This document shows, piece by piece, positions 1-8,724 of a stretch of 64,000 bases of DNA (position 1 is its first letter; each line of letters opens with the position of its first letter). The stretch is from Hallella bergensis DSM 17361. GTDB lineage: Bacteria > Bacteroidota > Bacteroidia > Bacteroidales > Bacteroidaceae. Location of the stretch: contig NZ_GG704780.1 of the NCBI RefSeq assembly GCF_000160535.1, positions 55,631-119,630 on the forward strand. Direction: 5' to 3'. Made by a program: the position numbers and the translations under genes. The notes beneath the pieces are model-generated. The model was not told the origin of the DNA and searched no databases. It was given only the letters and a program-made list of their open reading frames with translations.

Positions 1-1287
1 ATAGCGATGACCGCATCGTCCCTGTACAATATTATTGACCGCATTTTTATTGGTCAGGTGGTTGGGGCGATGGCCATTTCCGGACTCGCCATCACATTTC
101 CTTTTATGAACCTCTCTGCTGCCTTTGGTGCAGCTGTGGGCGTTGGAGCCTCCACGGCCATCTCCGTGAAGTTGGGACAACGCGACTACCGCACGGCCGA
201 GCACCTGCTGGGCAATACGGTTACGCTCTCGCTGCTTGTGGGTATTTGCTTTGGTCTGGTCTGTTTTATATTTCTCGATCCCATTCTCCGCGTCTTCGGT
301 GCCAGCGACGAAACGATCCCCTACGCCCGGAGTTTCATGCAAGTCATTCTTCTGGGTAATGCCGTGACACACCTGTACTTTGGCATGAACGCTGTACTCA
401 GAGCAGCTGGAAAGCCTCGCCAAGCCATGCGAGCAACGATCGTCACTGTGGTGTTGAACATTATCTTCGTTACGATTTTCATTCTATGGTTTGGCTGGGG
501 AATACGCGGGGCAGCCTTCGCCACAATTCTTTCACAGTCGCTGGCCTTGATTTATCAGATGCGCTTGCTGACCAACAAACGTGAGTTTTTGCATCTGAAA
601 CCGGGAATATACCGATTGAAAAAGGTTTTGGTCAAGAATATTTTAGAGATTGGCATCTCTCCTTTCATGATGAATGTGTGTGCATGTATCATTGTTATTT
701 TCATGAACAACCAGTTTGTGAAATACGGTGGCGACCTCTCTGTGGGTTCATACGGCATAGCCAACTCCATTGGAACGGTTTTCGTGATGTTCGTCTTCGG
801 TGTCAACCAGGGCATGCAACCCATCGCGGGATACAACTACGGCAGTCAGCAGCTTGACCGTTTGATGCGCGTGCTGAAACTCTCCATTATCGTTGCCACG
901 TGCATCATGACCTTCGGCTGGTTTATAGCCATGTTTCTTCCCCATTTCTGTGCGCGGATGTTTACATCTGACAGCGAACTGATTCGCCTGTCGGTCAGGG
1001 GTATCCGCCTCAACATGCTGTTCTTTCCTATGATTGGATTCCAGATGGTTGTTACCAACTTTTTCCAATGCATTGGAAAGGTCAAGATCAGCATATTCCT
1101 ATCTTTGTCCAGACAATTACTCTTTTTATTGCCGCTCTTGGCAACGCTTCCGAGATTCTTCGGAGTGGACGGCGTATGGTATTCCTTGCCGGCATCCGAC
1201 GTCGTCGCGGCTGTTGTCGCAGCCATTGTTCTGGCTGTATTCATGAAGAGATTCCATCAGCAATTAACATCACAACATCATGGATAA
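1..1287 (+). CDS. MATE-family multidrug/metabolite exporter, 5' end outside window
   Basis: Integral membrane antiporter of the MATE family, which exports drugs or metabolites across the inner membrane in exchange for Na+ or H+. The reading frame is open to the first base (Ile-Ala before the first Met), and the text starting MTASSLYNIIDRIFIG matches the region that follows the first helix in this family, so roughly 15-20 N-terminal residues lie upstream of the window. About 11 hydrophobic segments follow, with the internal two-fold pattern typical of MATE proteins (GASTAISVKLGQRDY in the first half). The stop overlaps the next gene by 8 bp, so it heads or belongs to the long plus-strand operon. 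Substrate is unknown. Confidence 0.93.
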   Translation: MAMTASSLYNIIDRIFIGQVVGAMAISGLAITFPFMNLSAAFGAAVGVGASTAISVKLGQRDYRTAEHLLGNTVTLSLLVGICFGLVCFIFLDPILRVFGASDETIPYARSFMQVILLGNAVTHLYFGMNAVLRAAGKPRQAMRATIVTVVLNIIFVTIFILWFGWGIRGAAFATILSQSLALIYQMRLLTNKREFLHLKPGIYRLKKVLVKNILEIGISPFMMNVCACIIVIFMNNQFVKYGGDLSVGSYGIANSIGTVFVMFVFGVNQGMQPIAGYNYGSQQLDRLMRVLKLSIIVATCIMTFGWFIAMFLPHFCARMFTSDSELIRLSVRGIRLNMLFFPMIGFQMVVTNFFQCIGKVKISIFLSLSRQLLFLLPLLATLPRFFGVDGVWYSLPASDVVAAVVAAIVLAVFMKRFHQQLTSQHHG

Positions 1288-1942
1288 ACCCAAAATGATT
1301 ATTAACATCGGCCGCCAAATCGGATCGGGTGGGCGAATCATTGCCAAGCAACTGGCCGACGAGTTCGAATGTTCCTTCTACGACAAGGAGTTGCTGAATC
1401 TTGCGGCCAAGGAGAGCGGGTTCAGTGAGAAGTTCTTTGAACAAAATGATGAGAAGAAGGGCTTCCTGAAATCTTTGTTCCATGTCCACATGCCTTTGTT
1501 GGGCGACAACAATTTCTATAAGAACAATTTCTCCCAGGAGAATCTCTATCTCTTCCAGAGCAACGCGATACGCAAGGCTGCCGATCAGGGAAACTGTGTG
1601 TTCGTGGGAAGAACTGCCGACTATGTGCTGCGCAACTACAAGAACACGGTCAACATCTTCATCACGGCCAACATGGACCAACGCATTCAGCGTGTGTGCA
1701 AGCGGCATGGTTGGGACAGAGCCACTGCACGCAAATACATCACTCATCAGGAAGACGACCGGGCATCTTATTACAATTACTATACCGGCAAACAGTGGGG
1801 ACATTCTGAGAGCTACGACCTGTGCATCAATTCGAGTTTGCTGGGCGTTGAGGGGACATCGGCGTTTATTGCCGATTTCATCCGCAGGAGATTTAACCTG
1901 AACGGGCAGCACAACCAGCCGAATCAAGCTCAAGGCAAATGA
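1280..1942 (+). CDS. Cytidylate-kinase-like family protein
   Basis: A 220-residue P-loop protein of the cytidylate-kinase-like family (Cytidylate_kin2 type). The nucleotide-binding loop is degenerate but visible at residues 10-20 (NIGRQIGSGGR), followed by an acidic Tyr/Asp patch (FYDKELL) common in the family. The CVFVGRTADYVL segment near residue 110 and the Arg-rich stretch around residues 133-150 fit the NMP-binding and lid regions. Its substrate is not established; related proteins are usually annotated only by family. The start overlaps the MATE gene by 8 bp and the stop overlaps the next start (ATGA), indicating translational coupling. Confidence 0.85.
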   Translation: MDKPKMIINIGRQIGSGGRIIAKQLADEFECSFYDKELLNLAAKESGFSEKFFEQNDEKKGFLKSLFHVHMPLLGDNNFYKNNFSQENLYLFQSNAIRKAADQGNCVFVGRTADYVLRNYKNTVNIFITANMDQRIQRVCKRHGWDRATARKYITHQEDDRASYYNYYTGKQWGHSESYDLCINSSLLGVEGTSAFIADFIRRRFNLNGQHNQPNQAQGK

Positions 1943-2433
1943 AAATAGGAATTATCAGCGACACCCACAGCTGCTGGGACGACAGGTTCGAGACTTACTT
2001 TGCCGATTGTGACGAAGTGTGGCATGCCGGCGATATCGGTAGCACCGAGGTTGCCGACCGTTTCGAAGCGATGAGGCCTACTTTCAGGGCCGTGCATGGC
2101 AATATAGACGACGACAAGTTGCGTGCGCGCTATCCCGAGGTGCTCCGTTTGAAGGTCGGCTCCATCGAGGTGCTAATGACCCACATTGGCGGCTACCCCG
2201 GCAGATACGACCGTTCGATAGCGGCGCAGTTGCGTGCCAATCCGCCCCGGTTGTTCATCTCCGGACACTCGCACATTCTCAAGGTCATGCCCGACAAGCG
2301 CCTCAATCTCTTGCACATCAACCCCGGTGCAGCGGGAAAGACGGGGTGGCACAAGGATAGAACACTCGTCAGGCTGACCGTCGAGGACAATCAATTCACG
2401 GATTGTGAGGTTATAACATTGGGAAAACGATAA
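1939..2433 (+). CDS. YfcE/MJ0936-type metallophosphoesterase
   Basis: Cytoplasmic calcineurin-like phosphodiesterase of 164 residues. The metal-binding residues are all present: D8 and H10 (SDTH), D32 (GD after HA), N55 (GNID), H82 (THIGG), and H110/H112 (GHSH). Small proteins of this family hydrolyse artificial phosphodiesters and may act on cyclic nucleotides or similar small substrates; the physiological substrate here is unknown. It overlaps the upstream gene by 4 bp and lies 4 bp before purT, so it is co-transcribed in the plus-strand operon. Confidence 0.9.
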   Translation: MKIGIISDTHSCWDDRFETYFADCDEVWHAGDIGSTEVADRFEAMRPTFRAVHGNIDDDKLRARYPEVLRLKVGSIEVLMTHIGGYPGRYDRSIAAQLRANPPRLFISGHSHILKVMPDKRLNLLHINPGAAGKTGWHKDRTLVRLTVEDNQFTDCEVITLGKR

Positions 2434-2437
2434 CACG

Positions 2438-3619
2438 ATGAAGAAGATACTATTATTAGGCTCAGGCGAACTGGGCAGGGAATTTGTCATAGCGGCCAAG
2501 CGGGCCGGACAATATGTAGTGGCATGCGATCATTACGAGCATGCACCGGCCATGCAGGTGGCCGACGAATGTGAGGTGTTCTCCATGCTCGACGGCGACG
2601 CCTTGACTGCCGTGGTGGAACGGCATCAGCCTGACATCATTGTGCCGGAGATTGAGGCCATTCGCACCGAGCGCCTTTTCGATTTTGAAAAGGCGGGCAT
2701 ACAGGTTGTCCCCTCGGCCCGCGCGGCGAACTACACGATGAACCGGAGGGCTATCCGCGACTTGGCTTCACGCGAGCTCGGGCTGCGCACAGCCCAGTAT
2801 TTCTATGCCAAAACCTTTGAGGAATTCAAGCATGCCGCCGACCAAATCGGTTATCCGTGTGTGGTCAAGCCTCTGATGTCATCCTCCGGGCACGGTCAGT
2901 GTTATGTGCATAACGAGGAAGAGTTGGAAGAAGCTTTCCGCGAGGCGATGGAAGAGGGCCGCGGCGATGTGAAGGAGGTGATCATCGAAGAGTTCATCGA
3001 CTTCGATTCCGAGTTCACATTGCTCACCATTACACAACAGAACGGAACGACTTTGTTTTGCCCTCCGATTGGACACGTCCAGAAAGGCGGCGATTACCGA
3101 GAAAGTTGGATGCCTTTCCACATTCCTGATGAAGCCCTGAAAACAGCCGAACACATGGCCGACGAAGTGACCAAGGCACTGACCGGAGCCGGACTCTGGG
3201 GTGTGGAGTTTTTCCTGACGAAGCAGGGAGAAGTCATCTTCTCGGAGCTTAGTCCGAGGCCTCACGACACCGGTATGGTGACCCTCAGCCACTGTACCAA
3301 CCTCAGCGAGTTTGAACTGCATTTCCGTGCAGTCATGGGTCTGCCTATCCCGGCTATCCACTTGGAACATCACGGTGTGTCGGCGGTGGTGCTCTCGCCC
3401 GTCGAGTCCGACACACCCTTGGATTATCAGCTCGAAGAAGTGTGTGCCGAAGACCGTGCGCGGGTTCGTATCTTTGGCAAACCGCAGGCTCATGTTGGCC
3501 GTCGCATGGGCGTGGTGCTGTGCTACGACGAGGTGGGCAGCGACATGAACTGCCTGCGCGACAAGGCCAAGCGGCTGGCGAAAACGGTGTTGGGAACAGA
3601 CCCATATATGAAAAAATAA
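2438..3619 (+). CDS. purT: Formate-dependent GAR transformylase (PurT)
   Basis: Phosphoribosylglycinamide formyltransferase 2, which uses ATP and formate to formylate GAR in de novo purine synthesis. It is 393 residues, the usual length. The N-terminal Rossmann-like domain carries [10 protein letters not shown] at residues 6-15; the ATP-grasp domain follows with [15 protein letters not shown] near residues 143-157; the metal-binding [15 protein letters not shown] segment lies near residues 266-280; and a small C-terminal domain follows. The start lies 4 bp after the phosphodiesterase stop. Use of PurT lets the cell make purines from formate rather than formyl-tetrahydrofolate. Confidence 0.96.
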   Translation: MKKILLLGSGELGREFVIAAKRAGQYVVACDHYEHAPAMQVADECEVFSMLDGDALTAVVERHQPDIIVPEIEAIRTERLFDFEKAGIQVVPSARAANYTMNRRAIRDLASRELGLRTAQYFYAKTFEEFKHAADQIGYPCVVKPLMSSSGHGQCYVHNEEELEEAFREAMEEGRGDVKEVIIEEFIDFDSEFTLLTITQQNGTTLFCPPIGHVQKGGDYRESWMPFHIPDEALKTAEHMADEVTKALTGAGLWGVEFFLTKQGEVIFSELSPRPHDTGMVTLSHCTNLSEFELHFRAVMGLPIPAIHLEHHGVSAVVLSPVESDTPLDYQLEEVCAEDRARVRIFGKPQAHVGRRMGVVLCYDEVGSDMNCLRDKAKRLAKTVLGTDPYMKK

Positions 3620-3623
3620 GCGT

Positions 3624-4034
3624 ATGAAATTAGGTGAAATCATAGACCTCCCCAAGATATTGGATCCCCGGGGCAATCTCACGGTGGTTGAGCAATTCAA
3701 GAATGTGCCTTTTCCTATCAGCCGGGTGTATTGGGTTTATGATGTACCGTCGGGCGAACACCGGGGCGGGCATGCCCACAAGCGCTGCCGCGAGTTTATC
3801 GTTGCCGTGAGCGGGTCGTTCACGGTCACTTTGGACGACACCGAGCACAAATCTTCTTTCCTGCTGAACCACCCCTACCAAGGACTTTTGGTGGAGACCG
3901 GAGTGTGGCGTACGCTGGAAGATTTCTCGTCGGGAGCCGTGTGCCTTGTGCTGGCAGAACTTCCCTTCGACGAGGAGGACTATATTCGTGATGATGACGA
4001 ATATAGAAACTATGTGAACTCATGTTTGAAATAA
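3624..4034 (+). CDS. dTDP-sugar 3,4-ketoisomerase (FdtA/QdtA-like cupin)
   Basis: A 136-residue cupin of the WxcM-like/FdtA family. FdtA and QdtA move the keto group of dTDP-4-keto-6-deoxyglucose from C4 to C3, which prepares the sugar for a 3-aminotransferase. The active-site histidine pair H50/H52 sits in GEHRGGHAHKRC, and the small beta-barrel continues through SGSFTVTLDD and the NHPYQGLLV turn. FdtA versus QdtA specificity cannot be read from sequence here. It begins 4 bp after purT and its last codons overlap the acyltransferase gene by 13 bp. With the aminotransferase downstream this forms a 3-amino-3,6-dideoxy-sugar module for surface polysaccharide. Confidence 0.9.
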   Translation: MKLGEIIDLPKILDPRGNLTVVEQFKNVPFPISRVYWVYDVPSGEHRGGHAHKRCREFIVAVSGSFTVTLDDTEHKSSFLLNHPYQGLLVETGVWRTLEDFSSGAVCLVLAELPFDEEDYIRDDDEYRNYVNSCLK

Positions 4035-4963
4035 CACGATACACTGCTGATCGGAAGACGGCTTGGGACGATTTCGTTGCACGGTCCAGGCAAGGTACGT
4101 TTTTGTTTTGCCGCGACTATATGGACTATCACAGCGATCGTTTCCACGACCATTCGCTGATGGTCTGGAGCAACGATGCGCTCGTCGCCGTGCTTCCGGC
4201 CAATCAGGAAGCTGGCGTGTTGTGGTCGCACCAAGGACTGACTTATGGTGGGTTGCTCACGCTTGATAAGACCGGGGCGGCAGAGGTTTGCGACATTTTC
4301 CGCCACATCAACAACTACCTTCGTGCCCACGACTTCCATCGTGTTGTCTACAAGCCGACGCCTTGGATCTACCATCGGTTGCCGGCCGAGGAAGATTTGT
4401 ATGCTGTGTTCAATGTTTGCCGGGCGCGGCTGACGGTCAGGAATGTCGCGTCTGTTGTCAATCAGGCAAATGCTCCGAAATGGAGTCGCGACCGACACTA
4501 TGGTGCCAACAAGGCGCACACGCATGGGGTGGTCGTCGCGCAGCGAGATGCCGACTTTGCACTGTTCTGGAACATACTCACCGATAACCTGAAAACCACC
4601 CACCAGGCCACACCGGTGCATACGCTCGAGGAGATTCAACGACTGTATGCCGCCTTTCCCGACAACATCAAACTCTACACTGCCCGGCTCGGCAACGAGG
4701 TGCTGGGAGGGGCTCTGCTCTATGTCACGCCGCGTGTCGTTCACGCGCAGTATATATCGGCCTCGCCAGAGGGTAAGCGTGCGCATGTTGTCGACGCGAT
4801 ATTCCGAACCATTCTCACGCAAGACTATCGCCACTGCCCGTATTTCGATTTCGGTACCTCCAATGAACAACGGGGACGGGTGCTCAACGAGGGTCTTGTC
4901 TATCAGAAGGAGGGCTTTGGCGGGCGCGGCGTGTGCTACGACTGGTATGAGTGGGACGTATAA
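4022..4963 (+). CDS. GNAT/FemAB-like N-acyltransferase
   Basis: A 313-residue cytoplasmic protein of the large GNAT acyltransferase class that resembles FemAB-type enzymes (an N-terminal half related to BioF2-like folds, then a C-terminal acetyltransferase-like half with YTARLGNEVLGGALLY and a conserved YFDFGTSNEQRG motif). It lies between the ketoisomerase and the 3-aminotransferase and overlaps the former by 13 bp. Its position suggests it acylates the amino sugar made by those two enzymes. Classical Fuc3NAc and Qui3NAc pathways instead use a left-handed beta-helix acetyltransferase (FdtC/QdtC), so this would be a non-homologous replacement. The substrate is inferred from context only. Confidence 0.8.
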   Translation: MFEITRYTADRKTAWDDFVARSRQGTFLFCRDYMDYHSDRFHDHSLMVWSNDALVAVLPANQEAGVLWSHQGLTYGGLLTLDKTGAAEVCDIFRHINNYLRAHDFHRVVYKPTPWIYHRLPAEEDLYAVFNVCRARLTVRNVASVVNQANAPKWSRDRHYGANKAHTHGVVVAQRDADFALFWNILTDNLKTTHQATPVHTLEEIQRLYAAFPDNIKLYTARLGNEVLGGALLYVTPRVVHAQYISASPEGKRAHVVDAIFRTILTQDYRHCPYFDFGTSNEQRGRVLNEGLVYQKEGFGGRGVCYDWYEWDV

Positions 4964-4991
4964 ATCCAAACCAACCAACCTTATTATATAG

Positions 4992-6284
4992 ATGAACACG
5001 ATTCCTTATCTTTCCCTACAGGCTGTCACGGCCCTGCATCGTGACGAAATACAAGAGGCTGTGGCACGTGTGGTGGACTCCGGCTGGTATCTTCAGGGCG
5101 AGGCCAACGCCCGGTTCGAAAGGGAATATGCCGATTACATCGGTACGCAGCATTGTGTGGGCTGTGGCAACGGCCTCGATGCCCTGACACTCATCTTCCG
5201 TGCCTATAAGGAGTTGGGCGTTCTCCACGACGGCGACGAGGTCATCGTGCCGGCCAACACGTATATTGCCTCCATACTTTCAATTACGGAGAATGGGCTT
5301 ACCCCTGTCTTGGTAGAACCTCGGGCGGATAACCTGCAACTCGACGACACGCTGATAGAGCAGGCGATCACGTCTCGTACGCGCGCCATTCTCTTAGTTC
5401 ATCTCTATGGGCGAAATGCCTGGACACCCGCCATACAACGTATCTGCGAGCAACACCAGCTGAAATTGATAGAAGACAATGCGCAGGCGCAAGGGTGTGG
5501 CAATTCACAATTCACAATTTTCAATTCACAATTAGGAGCAACGAAGGGTAGGTCGAATTGTGAATTGAAAATTGTGAATTGTGAATTACCCCCCTCCGCT
5601 TCGCCTAATTGTGAATTGAAAATTGTGAATTGTGAATTGCCCTGCACTGGTTCCTTGGGTGATGCGGCTGCCCATTCGTTTTATCCCGGCAAGAATTTGG
5701 GGGCGCTCGGGGATGCCGGAGCCGTGACGACCAGCGACAGGACATTGGCGGACACGGTCAGGGCTTTGGGCAATTACGGGTCGAGCAAGAAGTATGTGTT
5801 CCCGTTTCTGGGTCGGAACAGTCGCTTGGACGAAATACAGGCGGCCGTGCTGAGTGTCAAGTTGAAGTATCTCGATGAGGAAAATGCGCGACGCAAGGCC
5901 ATCGCCAACTATTATTACACCCATATCGACAATCCCTTGATAGTGCTTCCCGGCAAGGCGGAGTGGAGGGCGGCCGTGCCGGCCGATGTCTCCGGTCGTT
6001 GGCGCAACGAGGATTGTGTGTATCATATCTTTCCCGTGCTGTGCGAGCGTCGCGACGACTTGCAGCGATATTTGGGAGAACAGGGCATTGGTACGATGAT
6101 CCACTATCCCATTCCGCCACATCAGCAGGCGTGCTATTGGGAGTGGAACGCCCTGTCGTTGCCCATCACCGAGCACATCCACCGCTGCGAATTGAGCATT
6201 CCGTGCAACCAGACCATGACGGATGCGCAAGTAGAGGATGTTTGTAGGGCGATAAACGACTTCGGAGTGAAGAAAGAAAAGTGA
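4992..6284 (+). CDS. DegT/DnrJ/EryC1/StrS sugar aminotransferase with in-frame repeat insertion
   Basis: PLP-dependent nucleotide-sugar aminotransferase of the FdtB/QdtB type, expected to aminate the 3-keto sugar made by the upstream isomerase. The PLP lysine is K234 in [13 protein letters not shown]; the substrate loop and N-terminal [11 protein letters not shown] motif are intact. At 430 residues it is about 50 longer than usual, because residues about 170-219 are encoded by an AATTCACAATT-type repeat (5501-5639) that keeps the frame. The insertion falls between EDNAQAQGC and [11 protein letters not shown], a loop that is only a few residues long in relatives. Flanking regions show no damage, so a functional enzyme with an extra surface loop is possible, but activity is not assured. 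Confidence 0.9.
   Translation: MNTIPYLSLQAVTALHRDEIQEAVARVVDSGWYLQGEANARFEREYADYIGTQHCVGCGNGLDALTLIFRAYKELGVLHDGDEVIVPANTYIASILSITENGLTPVLVEPRADNLQLDDTLIEQAITSRTRAILLVHLYGRNAWTPAIQRICEQHQLKLIEDNAQAQGCGNSQFTIFNSQLGATKGRSNCELKIVNCELPPSASPNCELKIVNCELPCTGSLGDAAAHSFYPGKNLGALGDAGAVTTSDRTLADTVRALGNYGSSKKYVFPFLGRNSRLDEIQAAVLSVKLKYLDEENARRKAIANYYYTHIDNPLIVLPGKAEWRAAVPADVSGRWRNEDCVYHIFPVLCERRDDLQRYLGEQGIGTMIHYPIPPHQQACYWEWNALSLPITEHIHRCELSIPCNQTMTDAQVEDVCRAINDFGVKKEK
5501..5639. repeat. Intragenic AATTCACAATT-type inverted repeat
   Basis: Three near-identical copies of a roughly 33-bp AT-rich unit lie inside the aminotransferase gene: 5501-5533 in one orientation, 5556-5587 and 5607-5639 in the other. 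The first and third are exact reverse complements over 33 bp, and the middle one matches 32 bp. The units consist of CAATTCACAA-type repeats, and the same type of sequence is intergenic at 6.4-6.8, 25.6 and 62.2 kb. The encoded peptide repeats [11 protein letters not shown] twice. The RNA could form a very strong hairpin within the coding region. Confidence 0.93.
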
Positions 6285-6376
6285 AGAGTGAAGAATGAAG
6301 AGTGAAGAAAGAAGAGTGAAGAAAGAAGAGTGAAGAGTGAAGAAAGAAGAGTGAAGAGTGAAGAATGAAGAGTCAA
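6285..6376. repeat. GAAGAGTGAA-type purine tandem tract
   Basis: Directly after the aminotransferase stop, about 90 bp of degenerate tandem GAAGAGTGAA and GAAAGAAGAG units run on the plus strand. The tract ends at a CAACGCGCAGC junction (about 6374-6384) that also borders the AATTCA-type tracts at 25.6 and 62.2 kb. It contains no gene. The minus-strand open frame across it is Ser/Leu/Phe-rich repeat translation only. Confidence 0.88.
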
Positions 6377-6391
6377 CGCGCAGCTTAATTT

Positions 6392-6458
6392 TGACGAGTT
6401 GAGAGCTTGCGAATAATTTTGAATCACAGCGCGTCAGCCTAATTATGAATTATGAATT
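6392..6458 (+). repeat. 67-bp direct repeat, copy 1
   Basis: The segment beginning TGACGAGTTGAGAGCTTGCG and ending in TAATTATGAATTATGAATT recurs at 6689-6755 with one mismatch (C/T in the CAGCGCG region). Both copies link a CAGCGCG junction to AATTATGAATT tandem repeats. It is part of the composite intergenic repeat family. Confidence 0.9.
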
Positions 6459-6688
6459 ATGAATTAAAAAATCCCTCCGCTCGACTTTGCCGAATCTTAG
6501 AATATCCAGAGAATATCTTTTCATGAACATAAAGCTCATCGCAGAAAATCTATTCGTTTGCTTCGCAAACAATCTAAGAATATCTCCACAACCCTTGCCA
6601 GCCTAATTATGAGTGAAGAACGAAGAGGGATGAGGAAAGAGGAAAGAGGAAAGGGTCAACGCGCCAGCCAATTGTGAATTGTAAATTG

Positions 6689-6755
6689 TGACGAGTTGAG
6701 AGCTTGCGAATAATTTTGAATCACAGCGCGTTAGCCTAATTATGAATTATGAATT
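6689..6755 (+). repeat. 67-bp direct repeat, copy 2
   Basis: Second copy of the segment at 6392-6458, about 297 bp downstream on the same strand. It leads straight into the tail of 22-bp-array element A. Between the two copies are a second purine-rich GAAGAGGGATGAGG-type tract (6609-6655) and another CAACGCGCCAGCC junction; the composite module is therefore present twice in tandem here. Confidence 0.9.
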
Positions 6756-6765
6756 TTGAATTATT

Positions 6766-7141
6766 AAGACATTCGTCCTTTAAAATTTCGTTTATTTGAA
6801 AACTCAACCCTCTCCGTTCTGAAATTGGAGAAATTCGCGTTATTCGTAGTCCGTTAATAATCAGCGGTTTAGCAAATTACACGTAAGGAGTCTCATTTTG
6901 TCATCCGCGATTACATATCGAATCGCAGTGCGGTTAGAGCCTCGTCGCATGACGACAAGACTTTCGTCGCATGACCGCGAAGCCCTAACCGCACCACCAT
7001 GAAGTCCCAATCGCCGTGCTACGTCAGAATTTGCGGTGTGCCGAACCGAATTTCCCGATCGAAACATGGCGTCTTTTTCTCTGAAAGGAACAAAGAAAAT
7101 CATCAGTTTTTGACCAATTGATTTTACATCTATCGTTGTCA
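6766..7141 (-). repeat. 22-bp phased array element, copy A
   Basis: Read on the minus strand: head with GACGCCATG (7064-7072), a 50-nt gap, five 22-bp units at 6993-7014, 6971-6992, 6949-6970, 6927-6948 and 6905-6926, then an AT-rich tail with ACGCGAATTT-type sequence down to about 6766. The last two units are identical to the last two of copy F. The tail runs into AATTCA-type repeats, as in copy F. It is non-coding: the 22-bp period shifts frame at every unit. Confidence 0.88.
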
Positions 7142-7339
7142 CTCAAGTAGAATACAAATGTGCAAGTCCTCTCGTCATGCGCCATGACGTTGAATAAGCC
7201 GGTAGGTATGCAGGTTGTACTATGCCGGTTAGGGTGTGCAACTGAAAACGATAGGAGACTATGCCACGACATCCATGTCACGAGAGAGTGATTTGTTTGA
7301 TTCTTGCCCTCAAAACTGCAGATTCTCGATAGTTATGGC

Positions 7340-7347
7340 TAACTTTG
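7340..7347 (+). promoter_or_regulatory. Candidate promoter -7 box for the HI0933-type gene
   Basis: TAACTTTG matches the Bacteroidota -7 consensus TAnnTTTG. Transcription would start near 7353 and give a leader of about 100 nt. No convincing TTTG -33 element was found at the usual spacing, so confidence is moderate. Confidence 0.5.
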
Positions 7348-7456
7348 CAGGCAGGTTAGGTGGCGTTTCAGATGCGTGCTCAATGCGAAAGGAATGGGAA
7401 AAGGAGGAGCGATATTGTTGCGCTGATTTTTGAACACCTACTGACCCGCATAGCGT

Positions 7457-8686
7457 ATGAGGAAGATGAAAGTGGCGATAGTTGGCGGTGGTGCAGCCGG
7501 ATTTTTTGCGGCCATAGCAGCCAAGGAGCAGAATGCTAATGCCGAGGTTACGATTCTCGAGAAATCGGCCAAGGTATTGGGCAAGGTGGCCATCACCGGT
7601 GGTGGTCGCTGCAATCTGACCAACTCGTTTGAGGAGATACACGATCTCAGGCAAGCCTATCCGCGTGGGTTCAGGCTGATGAAGAGACTGTTCAACCAGT
7701 TCGACCATCGCGATGCGTTCCGGTGGTTCGAGGATCACGGCGTGAAGCTTGTCACGCAGGACGACCAATGTGTGTTTCCGCAGTCGCAGGATGCGATGAG
7801 TGTGGTGCGTTGTCTTGTGGACGAAGCCCACAGGCAGGGCGTGCGTGTGCTGACCGGCCGCAAGGTTGTCGGGGCAAAGGTGGACAGCCGAGGTGGCTGG
7901 ACTGTGCTTTTTGATGATGCGGATTCGGAACATTTCGACAGAGTGGCCGTCACCACGGGTGGCATGCCCAAGACGGGTGATTTTCTCATGCTTCGGCAAC
8001 TGGGTCATGATGTGGAACAACCCATTGCGTCGCTCTTCACCTTTCACATCAACGACCCTGAACTCTCTGCGCTGATGGGAACGGTGGTCAGCCCTGTCTT
8101 GGCCTCCATTCCCGGAACCAAGATGCGCAGCGAGGGGCCTCTGCTGATCACGCACTGGGGCATGAGTGGTCCGGCTATCCTCAAGTTGTCATCGTATGCG
8201 GCCCGCTACCTGCAGGAGTGCAACTACCAATCGGCTGTGGCGGTCAATTGGCTGGGCGAACTCCATCGCGACACTGTGTGGCAGGAGTTGCAACAGCAGG
8301 TTAACATGCATCCGCAGAAACAACTGCTGTCCGTGCGCCCGTTCGGGTTGCCGTCCCGCCTGTGGCAATACCTGTTGCAAAAGACGAGCCTGAGCGAAGA
8401 CCGGCGGTGGGCAGAGTTGGGAACCAAGAGTATGAACCGCCTGGCAGAAACGCTGACCAACGACACGTATCGGATTAATGGGAAGGGAACTTTCCGCGAC
8501 GAGTTTGTGACGTGTGGTGGCGTGTCGCTCCGCGATGTGGACTACAACACGTTGGAGAGCAAACGGTGCGGCGGCCTCTATTTCGCCGGCGAGGTGCTCA
8601 ACATCGATGCCATTACCGGAGGGTTCAACCTGCAGGCGGCCTGGACCACCGGCTATGTGATGGGGCGACATATCGCCGGCGACTGA
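7457..8686 (+). CDS. HI0933/YhiN-family FAD-dependent oxidoreductase
   Basis: A 409-residue flavoprotein of the HI0933 (YhiN/BaiN-like) family. The N-terminal Rossmann FAD site is GGGAAGFFAA at residues 10-19, followed by the family signature KVAITGGGRCNLTNS near residues 45-60, a central substrate domain, and the C-terminal FAD motif ITGGFNLQAAWTTGYVMG. Family members include bile-acid delta-reductase-like enzymes, but most have unknown substrates and none can be assigned here. A second possible start lies three codons in at 7466 (MKVAIVGG), which fits the family N-terminus equally well. The next gene follows after 38 bp. Confidence 0.92.
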   Translation: MRKMKVAIVGGGAAGFFAAIAAKEQNANAEVTILEKSAKVLGKVAITGGGRCNLTNSFEEIHDLRQAYPRGFRLMKRLFNQFDHRDAFRWFEDHGVKLVTQDDQCVFPQSQDAMSVVRCLVDEAHRQGVRVLTGRKVVGAKVDSRGGWTVLFDDADSEHFDRVAVTTGGMPKTGDFLMLRQLGHDVEQPIASLFTFHINDPELSALMGTVVSPVLASIPGTKMRSEGPLLITHWGMSGPAILKLSSYAARYLQECNYQSAVAVNWLGELHRDTVWQELQQQVNMHPQKQLLSVRPFGLPSRLWQYLLQKTSLSEDRRWAELGTKSMNRLAETLTNDTYRINGKGTFRDEFVTCGGVSLRDVDYNTLESKRCGGLYFAGEVLNIDAITGGFNLQAAWTTGYVMGRHIAGD

Positions 8687-8724
8687 TGGCCGATTAGGAA
8701 AGTGACCGTAAATAGATAGCAGAT

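Larger units (their letters stand above)
6285..7456. other. Long intergenic region made of repeats
   Basis: This 1.17-kb gap between the aminotransferase and the flavoprotein gene holds two tandem composite repeat modules (6285-6765), element A of the 22-bp array family (about 6766-7141), and then unremarkable sequence up to a TAACTTTG promoter-like box at 7340-7347. No protein-coding frame with coding character was seen on either strand. Confidence 0.8.

Noticed and set aside
6134..6427. 97-codon minus-strand frame rich in Ser, Leu and Phe
   Set aside because: It is the translation of the GAAGAGTGAA tract and has no coding signature.
6905..7014. Possible CRISPR array in the 22-bp elements
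   Set aside because: There is no invariant repeat alternating with unique spacers; units at the same position match between copies, and no cas gene is present.
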